A stretch of DNA of 64,000 bases, taken from assembly GCA_029558715.1 (NCBI GenBank), contig JAKQEA010000042.1:1-64000 (forward strand), written 5' to 3'. The translations under genes and the position numbers were made by a program. Source of the DNA: Bacteroidota bacterium (GTDB lineage Bacteria; Bacteroidota; Bacteroidia; Chitinophagales; Chitinophagaceae). Shown piece by piece: positions 44,162-52,916 of this stretch (within the stretch, counting starts at the first letter, position 1; each line of letters begins with the position of its first letter). The notes below the pieces were generated by a model. The model was not told the origin of the DNA and did no database searches. It was given only the letters and a program-made list of their open reading frames with translations.

Positions 44162-45045
44162 TCCAGGATATTTCCGTATTCCGGCTTCCATTCATATTTC
44201 CAGCGGCGATGGCTCCATAAATAATTAGAAGGATCCTTGCGAATGATTCTTTCTACTTCGTTTTTATACATAACAGTAAGCTCCTGTGGCGTAAACTGAG
44301 AGGCAGATTCTGTCAGCACCTTACAGTCAAAGTGATAATGCCCTCGTTTTATTCTATTAAACCCGGCTATGATAACTGCTGTATTATTCTTCACAGCTCC
44401 CTTAGCAGGGCCTGTAACAAAAGGTGTGGGTCTCCCAAAAAAATTTACCCAGTAGGCATTTGCAGGATTTCCCGGATTCTGATCTGCTGCCAGCGCTAAA
44501 ACATAACGACCTGAAAAAACCTGGTGCATCTTAGTTCTGAATTCAGTAGCAGAAACCAGCACTGTCCCGTGCTTTTTTCTGAAGTTATAAAATATCCGGT
44601 TCAGTATTTTGTTTTTAATGGGCATATAAACACCAACAAACGGAGCAGAAAGCTGTAAGGGATAAAGAATATTTACATACTCCCAGTTAAACTGGTGACA
44701 AGCCATCGCATGAATATTACATCCTTTCTGTATTAGTTCATTTATCGGATCAATATCAGCAGAGCTTCTTTTTAAAGCAGTTTTGGCCGATATAGAAATG
44801 AACTTAACCGACTCTACAAATGTATCAATCAGGTTATGGTAAAACTGCCTGGCTATTTTCAGCCGCTCTTTTTCTGCTTTTTCCGGGAAAGCAATATTCA
44901 GGTTATTCATGACCACATCTCTGCGGTATTTGAACAGATAAAATACAAACACATAAATCACATCAGAGATGAAATACAATACCCTGAAAGGTAACTTAGA
45001 TATAAGCCAGAGAAACCCATATACAACATAATACATAGCTGGCAA
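44158..45045 (-). CDS. lysophospholipid/lipid A acyltransferase (LpxL/HtrB family)
   Basis: 295 residues with an N-terminal membrane segment (VVYGFLWLISKLPFRVLYFISDVIYVFVFYLF) and the acyltransferase site HQFNWEY (His and Glu four residues apart, near residue 115). AADQNPGNPANAYWVNFFGRPTPFVTGPAKGA is the typical second block. It would add a late acyl chain to lipid A (KDO-independent forms exist in Bacteroidota) or act on another amphiphile. It is the last gene of the ispG-yhhN-nadB operon, 9 bp after nadB. Confidence 0.88.
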   Translation of the reverse strand: MPAMYYVVYGFLWLISKLPFRVLYFISDVIYVFVFYLFKYRRDVVMNNLNIAFPEKAEKERLKIARQFYHNLIDTFVESVKFISISAKTALKRSSADIDPINELIQKGCNIHAMACHQFNWEYVNILYPLQLSAPFVGVYMPIKNKILNRIFYNFRKKHGTVLVSATEFRTKMHQVFSGRYVLALAADQNPGNPANAYWVNFFGRPTPFVTGPAKGAVKNNTAVIIAGFNRIKRGHYHFDCKVLTESASQFTPQELTVMYKNEVERIIRKDPSNYLWSHRRWKYEWKPEYGNILD

Positions 45046-45054
45046 AGATAACCA

Positions 45055-46656
45055 CTATAAAACGATGTTCTGTACCAGGTGACTCTTGCCCGGATAATCT
45101 GTATTATAATGCAATCCCCTGCTTTCCTTCCTGAAGCTGGCACCTTTTACAATCAGGTAGCCAACAGTGATCATATTACGAAGCTCAAGCAATTGAGGTG
45201 ATAAAGAACTGCTTTGATACAACTGTTCTGTTTCTTCCCAAAGCAGGTCAAGACGTCTTGAGGCTCTTTGTAAACGGACGTCATTACGAACAATACCTAC
45301 ATAGTCACTCATTATCAGCTGTAGTTCTTTCAAACTTTGTGTTATCAGAATCATTTCCCTGGGTTCAGTAGTCCCTTCTGCATTCCAGTCTGGTAAAGAC
45401 TCGTTAAACGATACATCTTTTACTTTCTCCGCTGCATCAATGAAACACCGGTGTGCAAAAACCATTGCTTCAAGCAATGAATTACTGGCTAAACGGTTAG
45501 CACCATGCAATCCTGTACTGGCACATTCGCCACAGGCATATAAACTCTTAATAGAACTTCTTCCCCACTCATCTGTTTTTATTCCTCCGCAGCTATAATG
45601 AGCCGCCGGAGCAACGGGTATCATATGTTGTGTTATATCAATTCCAATTGACAGGCATTTTTCATAGATATTGGGGAAATGTTCAGTAAATTTTTCTTTA
45701 GTGAAATGACGGCAATCCAGCCATACATGCTCCGTACCTGTTCGTTTCATCTCACTATCAATGGCCCTGGCCACAATATCACGGGGTGCCAGGTCTTTTC
45801 TGGCATCATACCTTTCCATAAAGGCTTCCCCATTTTTGTTTCTTAATATTCCCCCATCACCCCGAACAGCTTCTGTAATTAAAAAAGCCTGCCCCCTTAC
45901 CCCGGGTTCATATAAGGCAGTGGGGTGGAACTGAATAAACTCCATGTTCTCAATTCTTCCTTTTGCCCTGTACACCATTGAAACTCCATCCCCGGTTGCA
46001 ATGGAGGGATTAGTAGTCGTTCTGTAAACCTGTCCATTGCCCCCCGTAGCAAGCAAAGTTATTTTAGACAATATTTTCTCGATCTTGTTCGTCTCCAGGT
46101 TTAATACATACACTCCATAACATTCCACATCAGGTGTTGATTTGGTGATCAGGTATCCAAGGTGGTGTTGTGTTATAATATCAATTACAAAGCAATGTTT
46201 GATGAATTCGATATTGGCCTGTCTCGCTACAGCATCAAGTAAAGCTCTTTCCATTTCCTTGCCTGTCACATCTTTGTGATGAAGAATACGAAACTCTGAA
46301 TGTCCTCCTTCTTTTCCTCTTTTGTATTCTCCGTCATCTTCTCTGTCAAACTGAGCGCCCCAGTCAATAATTTCCTGTACTCTTTCCGGCCCTTCCTTCA
46401 CTACAATTTCCACTACTTTCTCATTGCAAAGTCCGTCGCCGGCAATCAGTGTATCCTCAATATGCTTTGCAAAACTGTCATTCTCCAGGTCATTCACTAC
46501 TGCAATACCACCCTGTGCATATTTTGTATTGGTTTCATCTGCTGTGGCTTTTGTCATCACCAATACTTTCTTGTCCGGAAATTTACTGGCCATTTTTAAA
46601 GCGTAAGTCAGCCCTGCAATGCCCGATCCAATAACTAAAAAATCTGTTTTGTGCAT
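45055..46656 (-). CDS. nadB: L-aspartate oxidase NadB
   Basis: First step of de novo NAD synthesis: FAD-dependent oxidation of L-aspartate to iminoaspartate. 533 residues. Visible: dinucleotide motif VIGSGIAGLTYALKMA, TKYAQGGIAVV, HSEFRILHHKDVTGKEMERAL, the active-site region QFHPTALYEPGVRGQAFLITEAVRGDGG, and HYSCGGIKTDEWGRSSI, then YACGECASTGLHGANRLASNSLLEAMVFAHR. The C-terminal helical domain is complete. The genes nadA/nadC are not in the window. Spacing of 9 bp to both neighbours shows a common transcript. Confidence 0.97.
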   Translation of the reverse strand: MHKTDFLVIGSGIAGLTYALKMASKFPDKKVLVMTKATADETNTKYAQGGIAVVNDLENDSFAKHIEDTLIAGDGLCNEKVVEIVVKEGPERVQEIIDWGAQFDREDDGEYKRGKEGGHSEFRILHHKDVTGKEMERALLDAVARQANIEFIKHCFVIDIITQHHLGYLITKSTPDVECYGVYVLNLETNKIEKILSKITLLATGGNGQVYRTTTNPSIATGDGVSMVYRAKGRIENMEFIQFHPTALYEPGVRGQAFLITEAVRGDGGILRNKNGEAFMERYDARKDLAPRDIVARAIDSEMKRTGTEHVWLDCRHFTKEKFTEHFPNIYEKCLSIGIDITQHMIPVAPAAHYSCGGIKTDEWGRSSIKSLYACGECASTGLHGANRLASNSLLEAMVFAHRCFIDAAEKVKDVSFNESLPDWNAEGTTEPREMILITQSLKELQLIMSDYVGIVRNDVRLQRASRRLDLLWEETEQLYQSSSLSPQLLELRNMITVGYLIVKGASFRKESRGLHYNTDYPGKSHLVQNIVL

Positions 46657-46665
46657 GTGTCAAAA

Positions 46666-47340
46666 TTAATTGGATGACCTGATATAGCGAATTGCCCCTT
46701 CAGCAATCAGGAATTGTGCTAACCCGTAAGTGAGCATTATAACAATACCAGCTACCTCAAACGCCTGGTAAAATTTGTTTACAGCAAGAACCGAATCAGA
46801 AATAACAAAAAGTAATGCGCCTGTCATCATCCATTTGCCTGCATTCTTATTATTAATGTATAGCATATACATAGCCAGCATAAACATGATACTAATAACA
46901 ACCCCATAAATACGAACCGGCCATTTCATCTCATTCAAATAGGGCGACAACCAGGTAATAAGTGCTGCATAATAAATAATTATTACGAGCAGTAGCCATA
47001 TGCTTCTCTTAACTTTTTCTGCTAAACGAACCTTATAAAAGAAAATGATATAAAAAATATGTGCCAGTAAAAAGGAAGATAACCCCAATAAAAAGAAAAT
47101 ATCCCTTTGACCCTGGAACATCAGCAATACATCACCACCCCAGGAAAAGAATAATGCAAGTAATATCCACTTCTGCAGCTTGCTGCTTATGTTACCGGTT
47201 TCAATAAAAAAATAAGCCGCTAAAAAAGGAATGATCAATGGCTTGGATAAATACTGAATTATTTCATTCTCCGTTTGTATTCCAACAATATCTGTCACCA
47301 AAGCAATAAAAAAGCCAATGATCCATAGTCTTTTTTTCAT
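46666..47340 (-). CDS. lysoplasmalogenase/YhhN-family membrane protein
   Basis: 224 residues with about eight hydrophobic helices. ISKPLIIPFL-type motif is present as YLSKPLIIPFLAAYFF; further hallmarks are ALFFSWGGDVLLMFQG, GLSSFLLAHIFYIIFF and the last-helix region GALLFVISDSVLAVNKF, all characteristic of YhhN/TMEM86. In eukaryotes TMEM86B hydrolyses the vinyl ether of lysoplasmalogens; the bacterial activity is less clear. Operon member between ispG and nadB with about 9-bp gaps. Confidence 0.88.
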   Translation of the reverse strand: MKKRLWIIGFFIALVTDIVGIQTENEIIQYLSKPLIIPFLAAYFFIETGNISSKLQKWILLALFFSWGGDVLLMFQGQRDIFFLLGLSSFLLAHIFYIIFFYKVRLAEKVKRSIWLLLVIIIYYAALITWLSPYLNEMKWPVRIYGVVISIMFMLAMYMLYINNKNAGKWMMTGALLFVISDSVLAVNKFYQAFEVAGIVIMLTYGLAQFLIAEGAIRYIRSSN

Positions 47341-47349
47341 ACTGCAGAT

Positions 47350-49350
47350 TTATGCATCAATCCAGGCGTCACTTTCCTTTAATAAGTTAATTAATTCATC
47401 CACCGCCACTTCACTGTTTACATTCCGTTTCACCACTTCCTTTCCTTTATACAAAGTAACTTTCCCCGGGCCACTGCCAACATAACCAAAATCGGCATCA
47501 GCCATTTCACCCGGTCCATTCACAATACAACCCATAATGGCAATCTTTATCCCTTTCAGGTGATTGGTAACGGCCCGGATCTTTGCAGTGGTCTCCTGCA
47601 GATCAAATAAAGTACGACCACAACTTGGACAACTGATATACTCTGTTTTTGAGATCCTTGTCCTGGTGGCCTGCAGGATACTAAAAGCCGTATTATTAGT
47701 AAACTGGTAGATATCTTTTACTTCGAGGTATGTACGACCAGTTGCTTTTACACTTTCCATCTGCGCTTTATTGCTGTAGCCCAGGCAGATTCCATCACCC
47801 ATCCCTTCCAAAAATAAAGCACCTGTTTCCGTAGCAAAATGTATCAGATGCTCATCAGGAGTTTGCCAGTTGCTGTCTGTAACCAATACAACAGGGTTTT
47901 TAATACCTCTGCTTTGCAACTCCATAAACATCCTGCGAACAGACTGCATTGCATTACGATTAGTACTGCTCAGACAGATCACCACTGTCGGGTCTTTGAC
48001 TATACTATCTAAAAATGTATAATCATTCAAAGGCGTATCATCACTGTAACAATCCTGCATCACAAAATTCAGTTTATCACTTTTTATTTCTGCTTCTGCA
48101 AAACCACCGGCTTCAAAAATGGGGAAATACTTTGTTTTATCAACTGCCTGTATCCAGGCGCCGGGATAAACAATTACTTTCAAGGTTCCCGGTAATTCAA
48201 AATTCAATAGCTGGCTACCTGTAAAAATATAATCAGCTGCTGCATCACTTATATTCCACTTATCCGTTGCTTCGTTATATGTATACCCTATACTTTGCAG
48301 GTGCTGCGGAGTTATTTTCTCTACCTTATGCAGGTCGGCTATTACTACAGGAACATGCCTGCCGCCAATATTATCAATGGGAAATGTTTCTCTCCTTTTA
48401 TACTCAAAAGGGTTATAAGGCAATTTAGAAAAAGTGGGTACTGAACTGCTTCCTTCAGATGAGTTAGCAAGGTTATACCTTTTCACCAAATCTTTACAAA
48501 CAGGTATCTCGAATTCAGGATCTTCTGTTAACGATACCCTGATCGTATCGCCAATTCCATCTTCCAATAATGTACCAATACCAACAGCACTCTTTATTCT
48601 TCCGTCCTCACCATCACCTGCCTCCGTTACACCTAAATGTAACGGATAACATTCGCCAAATTCATCAGCCATTGTCTTTACCAGCAACCGGTAAGCCTGC
48701 ACCATCACCTGCGGGTTACTGCTCTTCATACTCAGTACAATATTGTGATAGGCTTCTGCCCTTGCAATCCGTAAAAATTCCATAGCACTTTCCACCATCC
48801 CGTTTGCAGTATCACCATAACGGCTCATGATCCGATCACTGAGAGAGCCATGATTTGTACCAATCCGCATAGCTGTTCCATACTCCTTGCATATTTTTAC
48901 CAGCGGGGTAAACCGTTCCCGGATACGATCTATCTCTTCTGCATACTCCGAATTGGTGTACTCTATCTGTTCAAATTTTTTCTTATCCACATAATTACCA
49001 GGATTCACTCTCACTTTTTCTATAATCCTTGCCGCGATTTCTGCAGCATTCGGGGTAAAATGAATATCAGCCACCAGGGGTATTGTATAGCCTCTTTTTC
49101 TCAACTCATTTTTTATATTCAGCAGGTTTTCTGCTTCCTTTTTTGAAGGTGCTGTTATACGAACCATCTCTGCTCCTGCTTCAATACAACGTATACTCTG
49201 CTCTACCGTGGCAATTGTATCCATGGTATCAGTAGTGGTCATAGTTTGTATCCGTATAGGATTAAAATTACCCAGCAGCAGGTCGCCTATCTTAACTTCC
49301 CTTGTTTTAAGACGTTTATATTCAGTAAGTGATTCGCAGTAAAGTTGCAT
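47350..49350 (-). CDS. ispG: 4-hydroxy-3-methylbut-2-en-1-yl diphosphate synthase IspG, long form
   Basis: Reductive step of the MEP isoprenoid pathway. 666 residues, the three-domain form with an inserted second TIM-like domain (about 270-540) that is typical of Bacteroidota and plants. N-terminal barrel: IGNFNPIRIQTMTTTDTMDT-type start (VKIGDLLLGNFNPIRIQTM) and VRVNPGNYVDK. The C-terminal [4Fe-4S] domain has SCPSCGRTLFDLQE and IAIMGCIVNGPGEMADADFG (three Cys plus one Glu as ligands). It probably heads the operon ispG-yhhN-nadB-lpxL-like, or continues from batB-batC 33 bp upstream. Confidence 0.96.
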   Translation of the reverse strand: MQLYCESLTEYKRLKTREVKIGDLLLGNFNPIRIQTMTTTDTMDTIATVEQSIRCIEAGAEMVRITAPSKKEAENLLNIKNELRKRGYTIPLVADIHFTPNAAEIAARIIEKVRVNPGNYVDKKKFEQIEYTNSEYAEEIDRIRERFTPLVKICKEYGTAMRIGTNHGSLSDRIMSRYGDTANGMVESAMEFLRIARAEAYHNIVLSMKSSNPQVMVQAYRLLVKTMADEFGECYPLHLGVTEAGDGEDGRIKSAVGIGTLLEDGIGDTIRVSLTEDPEFEIPVCKDLVKRYNLANSSEGSSSVPTFSKLPYNPFEYKRRETFPIDNIGGRHVPVVIADLHKVEKITPQHLQSIGYTYNEATDKWNISDAAADYIFTGSQLLNFELPGTLKVIVYPGAWIQAVDKTKYFPIFEAGGFAEAEIKSDKLNFVMQDCYSDDTPLNDYTFLDSIVKDPTVVICLSSTNRNAMQSVRRMFMELQSRGIKNPVVLVTDSNWQTPDEHLIHFATETGALFLEGMGDGICLGYSNKAQMESVKATGRTYLEVKDIYQFTNNTAFSILQATRTRISKTEYISCPSCGRTLFDLQETTAKIRAVTNHLKGIKIAIMGCIVNGPGEMADADFGYVGSGPGKVTLYKGKEVVKRNVNSEVAVDELINLLKESDAWIDA

Positions 49351-49383
49351 ATTGCAAAACTAACAAAGAACCCGCAGCTTGGT

Positions 49384-50013
49384 TTACCAATCTTTGGCTT
49401 GCCCGCCACCCGATTTCGATTTTTCTTTATGAAGCCGCTGGCTCACATCTTTTTCTTTTTGCTCCAGCAGCTTAAGACGCTGCTCTGCTTCTTTGGGGCT
49501 CATTTTGGGTTGCTGTTGCTTTTTCTGTTGCTCTTGTTGCTTCTTTTTGGGATTCTCTTTTTCCTCTTTCTTTTTAGGAGGGTTTCTCTTTTTTAATTCC
49601 AACAGCGCCTTTTGCAGGTTTTCTCTTGCCTCTTTATCATCAGGATTTTGACGGAGTGCATTTTTGTATGCTTCAATACTTTCTTCCAGTTTTTTTTGCC
49701 CGGTAAGTACTACTCCTTTATTGTAATATGATTTTGACTTTAGATCTTTCTCTGTCGTTTTTTCTATCAATACTGAAAACTCTTTTAAGGCTTCTTCCTG
49801 TTTTCCCTGCTTCTGCAAACTGTTGGCCAAATTAAATTTTGCTGTGGTATTAGCAGGATTAGCTGCTACCGCCCTGTTATATTCAACTGCCGCCTTTTCA
49901 AACTGCTGTTGCTTATAGTACCCATTTCCTTTTTGAATCGCCTTTTCATCATCCTGCGATTTTGCAAGCAGTGTAATTAAAAAAATTACTGTTATCGAAA
50001 AGCATTTTTTCAT
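49384..50013 (-). CDS. batC: BatC-type TPR protein
   Basis: 209 residues with a signal peptide (about 1-19, ending AKSQ), three to four TPR motifs (NGYYKQQQFEKAAVEYNRAVAANP, NLANSLQKQGKQEEALKEFSVL, YYNKGVVLTGQKKLEESIEAYKNALRQNPDD) and a low-complexity Pro/Lys/Gln/Glu tail (about 145-209). It overlaps the VWA gene by 4 bp, as in Bat (Bacteroides aerotolerance) operons. Likely a periplasmic partner of BatA/BatB. Confidence 0.88.
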   Translation of the reverse strand: MKKCFSITVIFLITLLAKSQDDEKAIQKGNGYYKQQQFEKAAVEYNRAVAANPANTTAKFNLANSLQKQGKQEEALKEFSVLIEKTTEKDLKSKSYYNKGVVLTGQKKLEESIEAYKNALRQNPDDKEARENLQKALLELKKRNPPKKKEEKENPKKKQQEQQKKQQQPKMSPKEAEQRLKLLEQKEKDVSQRLHKEKSKSGGGQAKDW

Positions 50014-51014
50014 ACTACCAGTTTCTTTTTACGTTCCGGAATTAAGTTTTCTGCCAATAACAAAATAAACATGGCCACAGCAAACCATATATAATAAGTT
50101 TTAAAATTCATTTGTGAAACATCACCAAATGCTTTTCTCTCTATCTGGGATAATTGGCTCTTAATCGAAGCAATGGCGTCATCACTGTTTTGCAGCCTTA
50201 TATAAATACCGTTTGTGTACTGAGCAATTTCTTTCAGCCCTTCTTCGTTCAATTTGGATATTATTGTATTACCAGCTTCGTCTCTTTTATTTTGCCCGGT
50301 GGCAGGATCAACGATAGATGACCCATCCGGAGAACCGATACCGATCGCATTTATCATCACTCCCTGCGCTGCAAGATCTTTGGCCGTACTTATTGCATCT
50401 GCATCATGATCTTCTCCATCAGAAATAAGCACTACCGTCTTAAATCTTTTTTCAGCACTATTAAAAACTCCTGCACTCATTTTCAGTGCATCACTGATAA
50501 CAGTACCCTGCTGGGGTACAGCATCCGGAGTGGCTGAAGATATAAATAGGCTGGCAGCTCCATGATCAACCGTCAATGGCATTTGCAAATAAGCTTTACC
50601 GGCAAACAGTATTAGGGCTATCCTGTCATTCGGCATTTCATTGATCAGTTTATTGACAAATTGCTTGGCTCTTTCCAGTCTGTTGGGTGCCAGGTCAGCA
50701 GCCAGCATACTTTTGCTTACATCCAGTGCTATCGCTACATCAATTCCTTTTCTTTCTACCCCATCCGTATCTCCGGGTACCCTGGGATTCATTACTGCTA
50801 TAATACCTGTTGCAATTGCGAGTATAAGTAATATGAATTTTACAGTGAATCCCTTAGAAGAGAAGTTATCAATCAATAATTTTACCAGCTTCTTATCACC
50901 GATCTTATTTAAAGTATTTCCTTTCCAGCGCAGCAAATAAAGAAACAAACCGACAAGTATGGCAATAGCCACAAAAAGCCATACAAACTCATTATATTGA
51001 AACTGCCAGTTCAT
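50010..51014 (-). CDS. batB: BatB-type VWA-domain membrane protein
   Basis: 334 residues. Two N-terminal membrane helices (about 10-27 and 56-76), a von Willebrand A domain (about 90-290) with an intact MIDAS site (DVSKSM, later TVISD and ISDGEDHDADA), and a C-terminal helix (YYIWFAVAMFILLLAENLIP). It is coupled to BatC by a 4-bp overlap. The MoxR ATPase and BatA expected upstream are not in the window in this direction (the beta-lactamase gene is next), so the operon is split or partial. Confidence 0.88.
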   Translation of the reverse strand: MNWQFQYNEFVWLFVAIAILVGLFLYLLRWKGNTLNKIGDKKLVKLLIDNFSSKGFTVKFILLILAIATGIIAVMNPRVPGDTDGVERKGIDVAIALDVSKSMLAADLAPNRLERAKQFVNKLINEMPNDRIALILFAGKAYLQMPLTVDHGAASLFISSATPDAVPQQGTVISDALKMSAGVFNSAEKRFKTVVLISDGEDHDADAISTAKDLAAQGVMINAIGIGSPDGSSIVDPATGQNKRDEAGNTIISKLNEEGLKEIAQYTNGIYIRLQNSDDAIASIKSQLSQIERKAFGDVSQMNFKTYYIWFAVAMFILLLAENLIPERKKKLVV

Positions 51015-51074
51015 CGGGTCAACTACTCAAAATTCATGCTACAAAACCACCTGTCTGCCCTACACATAGTGGAA

Positions 51075-51902
51075 TTACATTTTCCCTTCAAGGAAGCCAA
51101 GTTGTTTCAGAATATCTTTCAGCATTTTTATTCTTACCGTCTGCATGTCATAATCCTTATCAGGTGATTCGATATTTAAAACAAAAAAATATGGGTGATT
51201 ATTTTCTTCAATCCAGCCTACTATCCAGCCAATAGCATGGCCTTTTTCTGTAAAACCCCAGCCTGTTTTGTAGCCTAACCGGTAGTTTGTATTGCTCTCA
51301 AACAACATGGCCCTTTTTACAATCTCCTGGTAAGTCTTGAAAAAAGGCAGTTGATCGAAGTATAATCTCTTTACTAATCCCAATTGCTGGTCTGGGGTTA
51401 TTTTAAGAGAATTGTTTAGCCAGAAACTGTCAACGGCAGTCTTAATAACTACTTTTTCTGTATCGGTTTTGGCGCCATATTTCAAACTGTCCAGCCAAAG
51501 TTGCATGGTATCTTTACCAATGCGCCGCGCCACTTCCTGGTAATAATAAACAGAAGAAACCCTGAATGCTTCATACATGTTCAGATCCTTATTCCAATCA
51601 GCTACCCGTCTTTCTACTCCATCCCATTTTATTATCATGCTGTCGCTGCTGATCTTGCCGGTCTGCAAACCAATCAATGAGTTAACAATTTTGAATGTGG
51701 AGGCAGGCAGGTAGCTGCTATCACGAAAGCGGCTGAGATTATGCACAGTAAATTTGCCCGAAGCATTATCCATTAAGGCAAAACAACCTTCCACTTTATT
51801 GTCATCAAAATATTTCTTCAGGCTTTTATCCTGTTTGACATTATTGGGAGAGCAGGATTGCAGAAATGCTATCAGTAAAAGGAAATAAAAGAATTGTTTC
51901 AT
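51075..51902 (-). CDS. class D (OXA-type) beta-lactamase, lipoprotein
   Basis: A serine beta-lactamase of 275 residues with a lipoprotein signal (LLIAFLQSC). Class D motifs in order: PASTFKIVNSLIGLQTG (catalytic Ser and carbamylated Lys of STFK), SSVYYYQEVARRIG (SxV), WLDSLKYGAKTD at the YGN site, SFWLNNSLKITPDQQ (the Trp that stabilises the carbamate) and YKTGWGF (KTG). The third motif reads YGA instead of YGN, an unusual change. Whether it hydrolyses beta-lactams well, and which, cannot be read from sequence. It is chromosomal and has no mobile element next to it. Confidence 0.92.
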   Translation of the reverse strand: MKQFFYFLLLIAFLQSCSPNNVKQDKSLKKYFDDNKVEGCFALMDNASGKFTVHNLSRFRDSSYLPASTFKIVNSLIGLQTGKISSDSMIIKWDGVERRVADWNKDLNMYEAFRVSSVYYYQEVARRIGKDTMQLWLDSLKYGAKTDTEKVVIKTAVDSFWLNNSLKITPDQQLGLVKRLYFDQLPFFKTYQEIVKRAMLFESNTNYRLGYKTGWGFTEKGHAIGWIVGWIEENNHPYFFVLNIESPDKDYDMQTVRIKMLKDILKQLGFLEGKM

Positions 51903-51933
51903 CTGGGAAATAAAATTTCGGCAAAGGTAGCCA

Positions 51934-52458
51934 TCATTCGGTTCGCTTTAAAATAGCTTTCTGATAACTACCAACTTTGTAACTGTCAACAGACGGGCTG
52001 TTCTCTGTCCCATTGCCGGTTGTAATAATGGGTTTTGCTGAAATACTAAAAAATTCTATCATCAGCTGATCATTCTCTACCCAGTAATTGCTGATAATTG
52101 TAGAGTTCATTACCGTAAACGCTCCACAAAATTTATCAGCAACCCAAAACTGATCGAGCACAATACCATTGTTCTCGTCTATTATCCAATGCCCTTTAGC
52201 GGTATCTTTTGCAATTAATGTGTAAGGCCGGCTATCTTCAGTAGGTAAACCGTAGATAAGATGCCAGGTGTACTTATTTAGACTATCTGCAGGTTGTATT
52301 CTTAATTCCATCACTACAGTCTGAGGCTCTTTCACTCCTGTCTTAAACCATTTCAGCTCTCCCTTCCAGTTACCGATCCAATTTTGAGGGAAAGTGCCTG
52401 TTTGAGACAAACCGGATAATGAAATCATAATACTGAATACAGCAAAAAAATTCTTCAT
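51934..52458 (-). CDS. exported small beta-rich protein
   Basis: Not assigned to a named family. 174 residues with a signal peptide (about 1-19, ending LSQ). The mature part starts FPQNWIGNWKGELKWFKTG and continues with alternating strands (VVMELRIQPAD, YTWHLIYG, GHWIIDENNGIVLDQFWV, FTVMNSTIISNYWVENDQLMIEFFSIS), a lipocalin/fatty-acid-binding-like pattern. It lies 31 bp upstream of the beta-lactamase gene on the same strand and could be co-transcribed. Confidence 0.75.
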   Translation of the reverse strand: MKNFFAVFSIMISLSGLSQTGTFPQNWIGNWKGELKWFKTGVKEPQTVVMELRIQPADSLNKYTWHLIYGLPTEDSRPYTLIAKDTAKGHWIIDENNGIVLDQFWVADKFCGAFTVMNSTIISNYWVENDQLMIEFFSISAKPIITTGNGTENSPSVDSYKVGSYQKAILKRTE

Positions 52459-52484
52459 TCCTTATATTTTACTAAAAATAAAAA

Positions 52485-52505
52485 GTCCCGGTGATATGCC
52501 GGGAC
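52485..52505 (-). terminator. intrinsic terminator after the small lipoprotein gene
   Basis: Stem GTCCCGG / CCGGGAC with a 7-nt loop, followed on the minus strand by CTTTTTATTTTTAG. It lies between the 42-residue lipoprotein gene and the next minus-strand gene. Confidence 0.75.
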
Positions 52506-52531
52506 CTGAATGAGTTTAGTGATCCTTCACC

Positions 52532-52660
52532 TTAAAGGTAAATACCATTTTTTAAGCGATAGTGTTTATTACCCTGGCAATCCCTTTTAGTGGCTGCGCA
52601 AGAACTGAAAATAAACATAACTACAGCCGCTGTGGCCAGACAAAGCATTAACTTCTTCAT
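52532..52660 (-). CDS. very small lipoprotein (42 residues)
   Basis: Below the usual length cut-off but convincing. It starts MKKLMLCLATAAVVMFIFSS, followed by Cys21 of a lipobox (FSSC), and ends in the short mature peptide KRDCQGNKHYRLKNGIYL. It has its own terminator just downstream and a 256-bp spacer upstream. The mature peptide would be about 22 residues, anchored in the envelope, with a second cysteine in RDCQGNKH. Function unknown. Confidence 0.7.
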   Translation of the reverse strand: MKKLMLCLATAAVVMFIFSSCAATKRDCQGNKHYRLKNGIYL

Positions 52661-52916
52661 ACTTTTTTACAAGTTGGGTCAACAAATTAATTAATGGAAA
52701 TTCCAGAGGAATTGGGCGGGTAGAGTTTATCTCATCGTGTATAGAACGAAAGTAATATGTGAAAATTGTATTTCATAACTTCCGTTGAACTTTTTCCTAT
52801 TTATTTATGAAAACATACGAAGTAGGTAACTCTATTAGTAGAACCCCGATAAATAGTAATTTTACCTTACTAAAGATTTGTCAAATACAACTCATTGCAT
52901 TTCATACGGAAATAAA
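52661..52916. other. spacer between kbl and the small lipoprotein gene
   Basis: 256 bp, AT-rich, containing the promoter region of the lipoprotein gene. I see no clear hairpin, repeat or conserved box. A 50-odd-codon frame starting at 52807 on the plus strand runs into the kbl 3' end and is not convincing. Confidence 0.4.
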
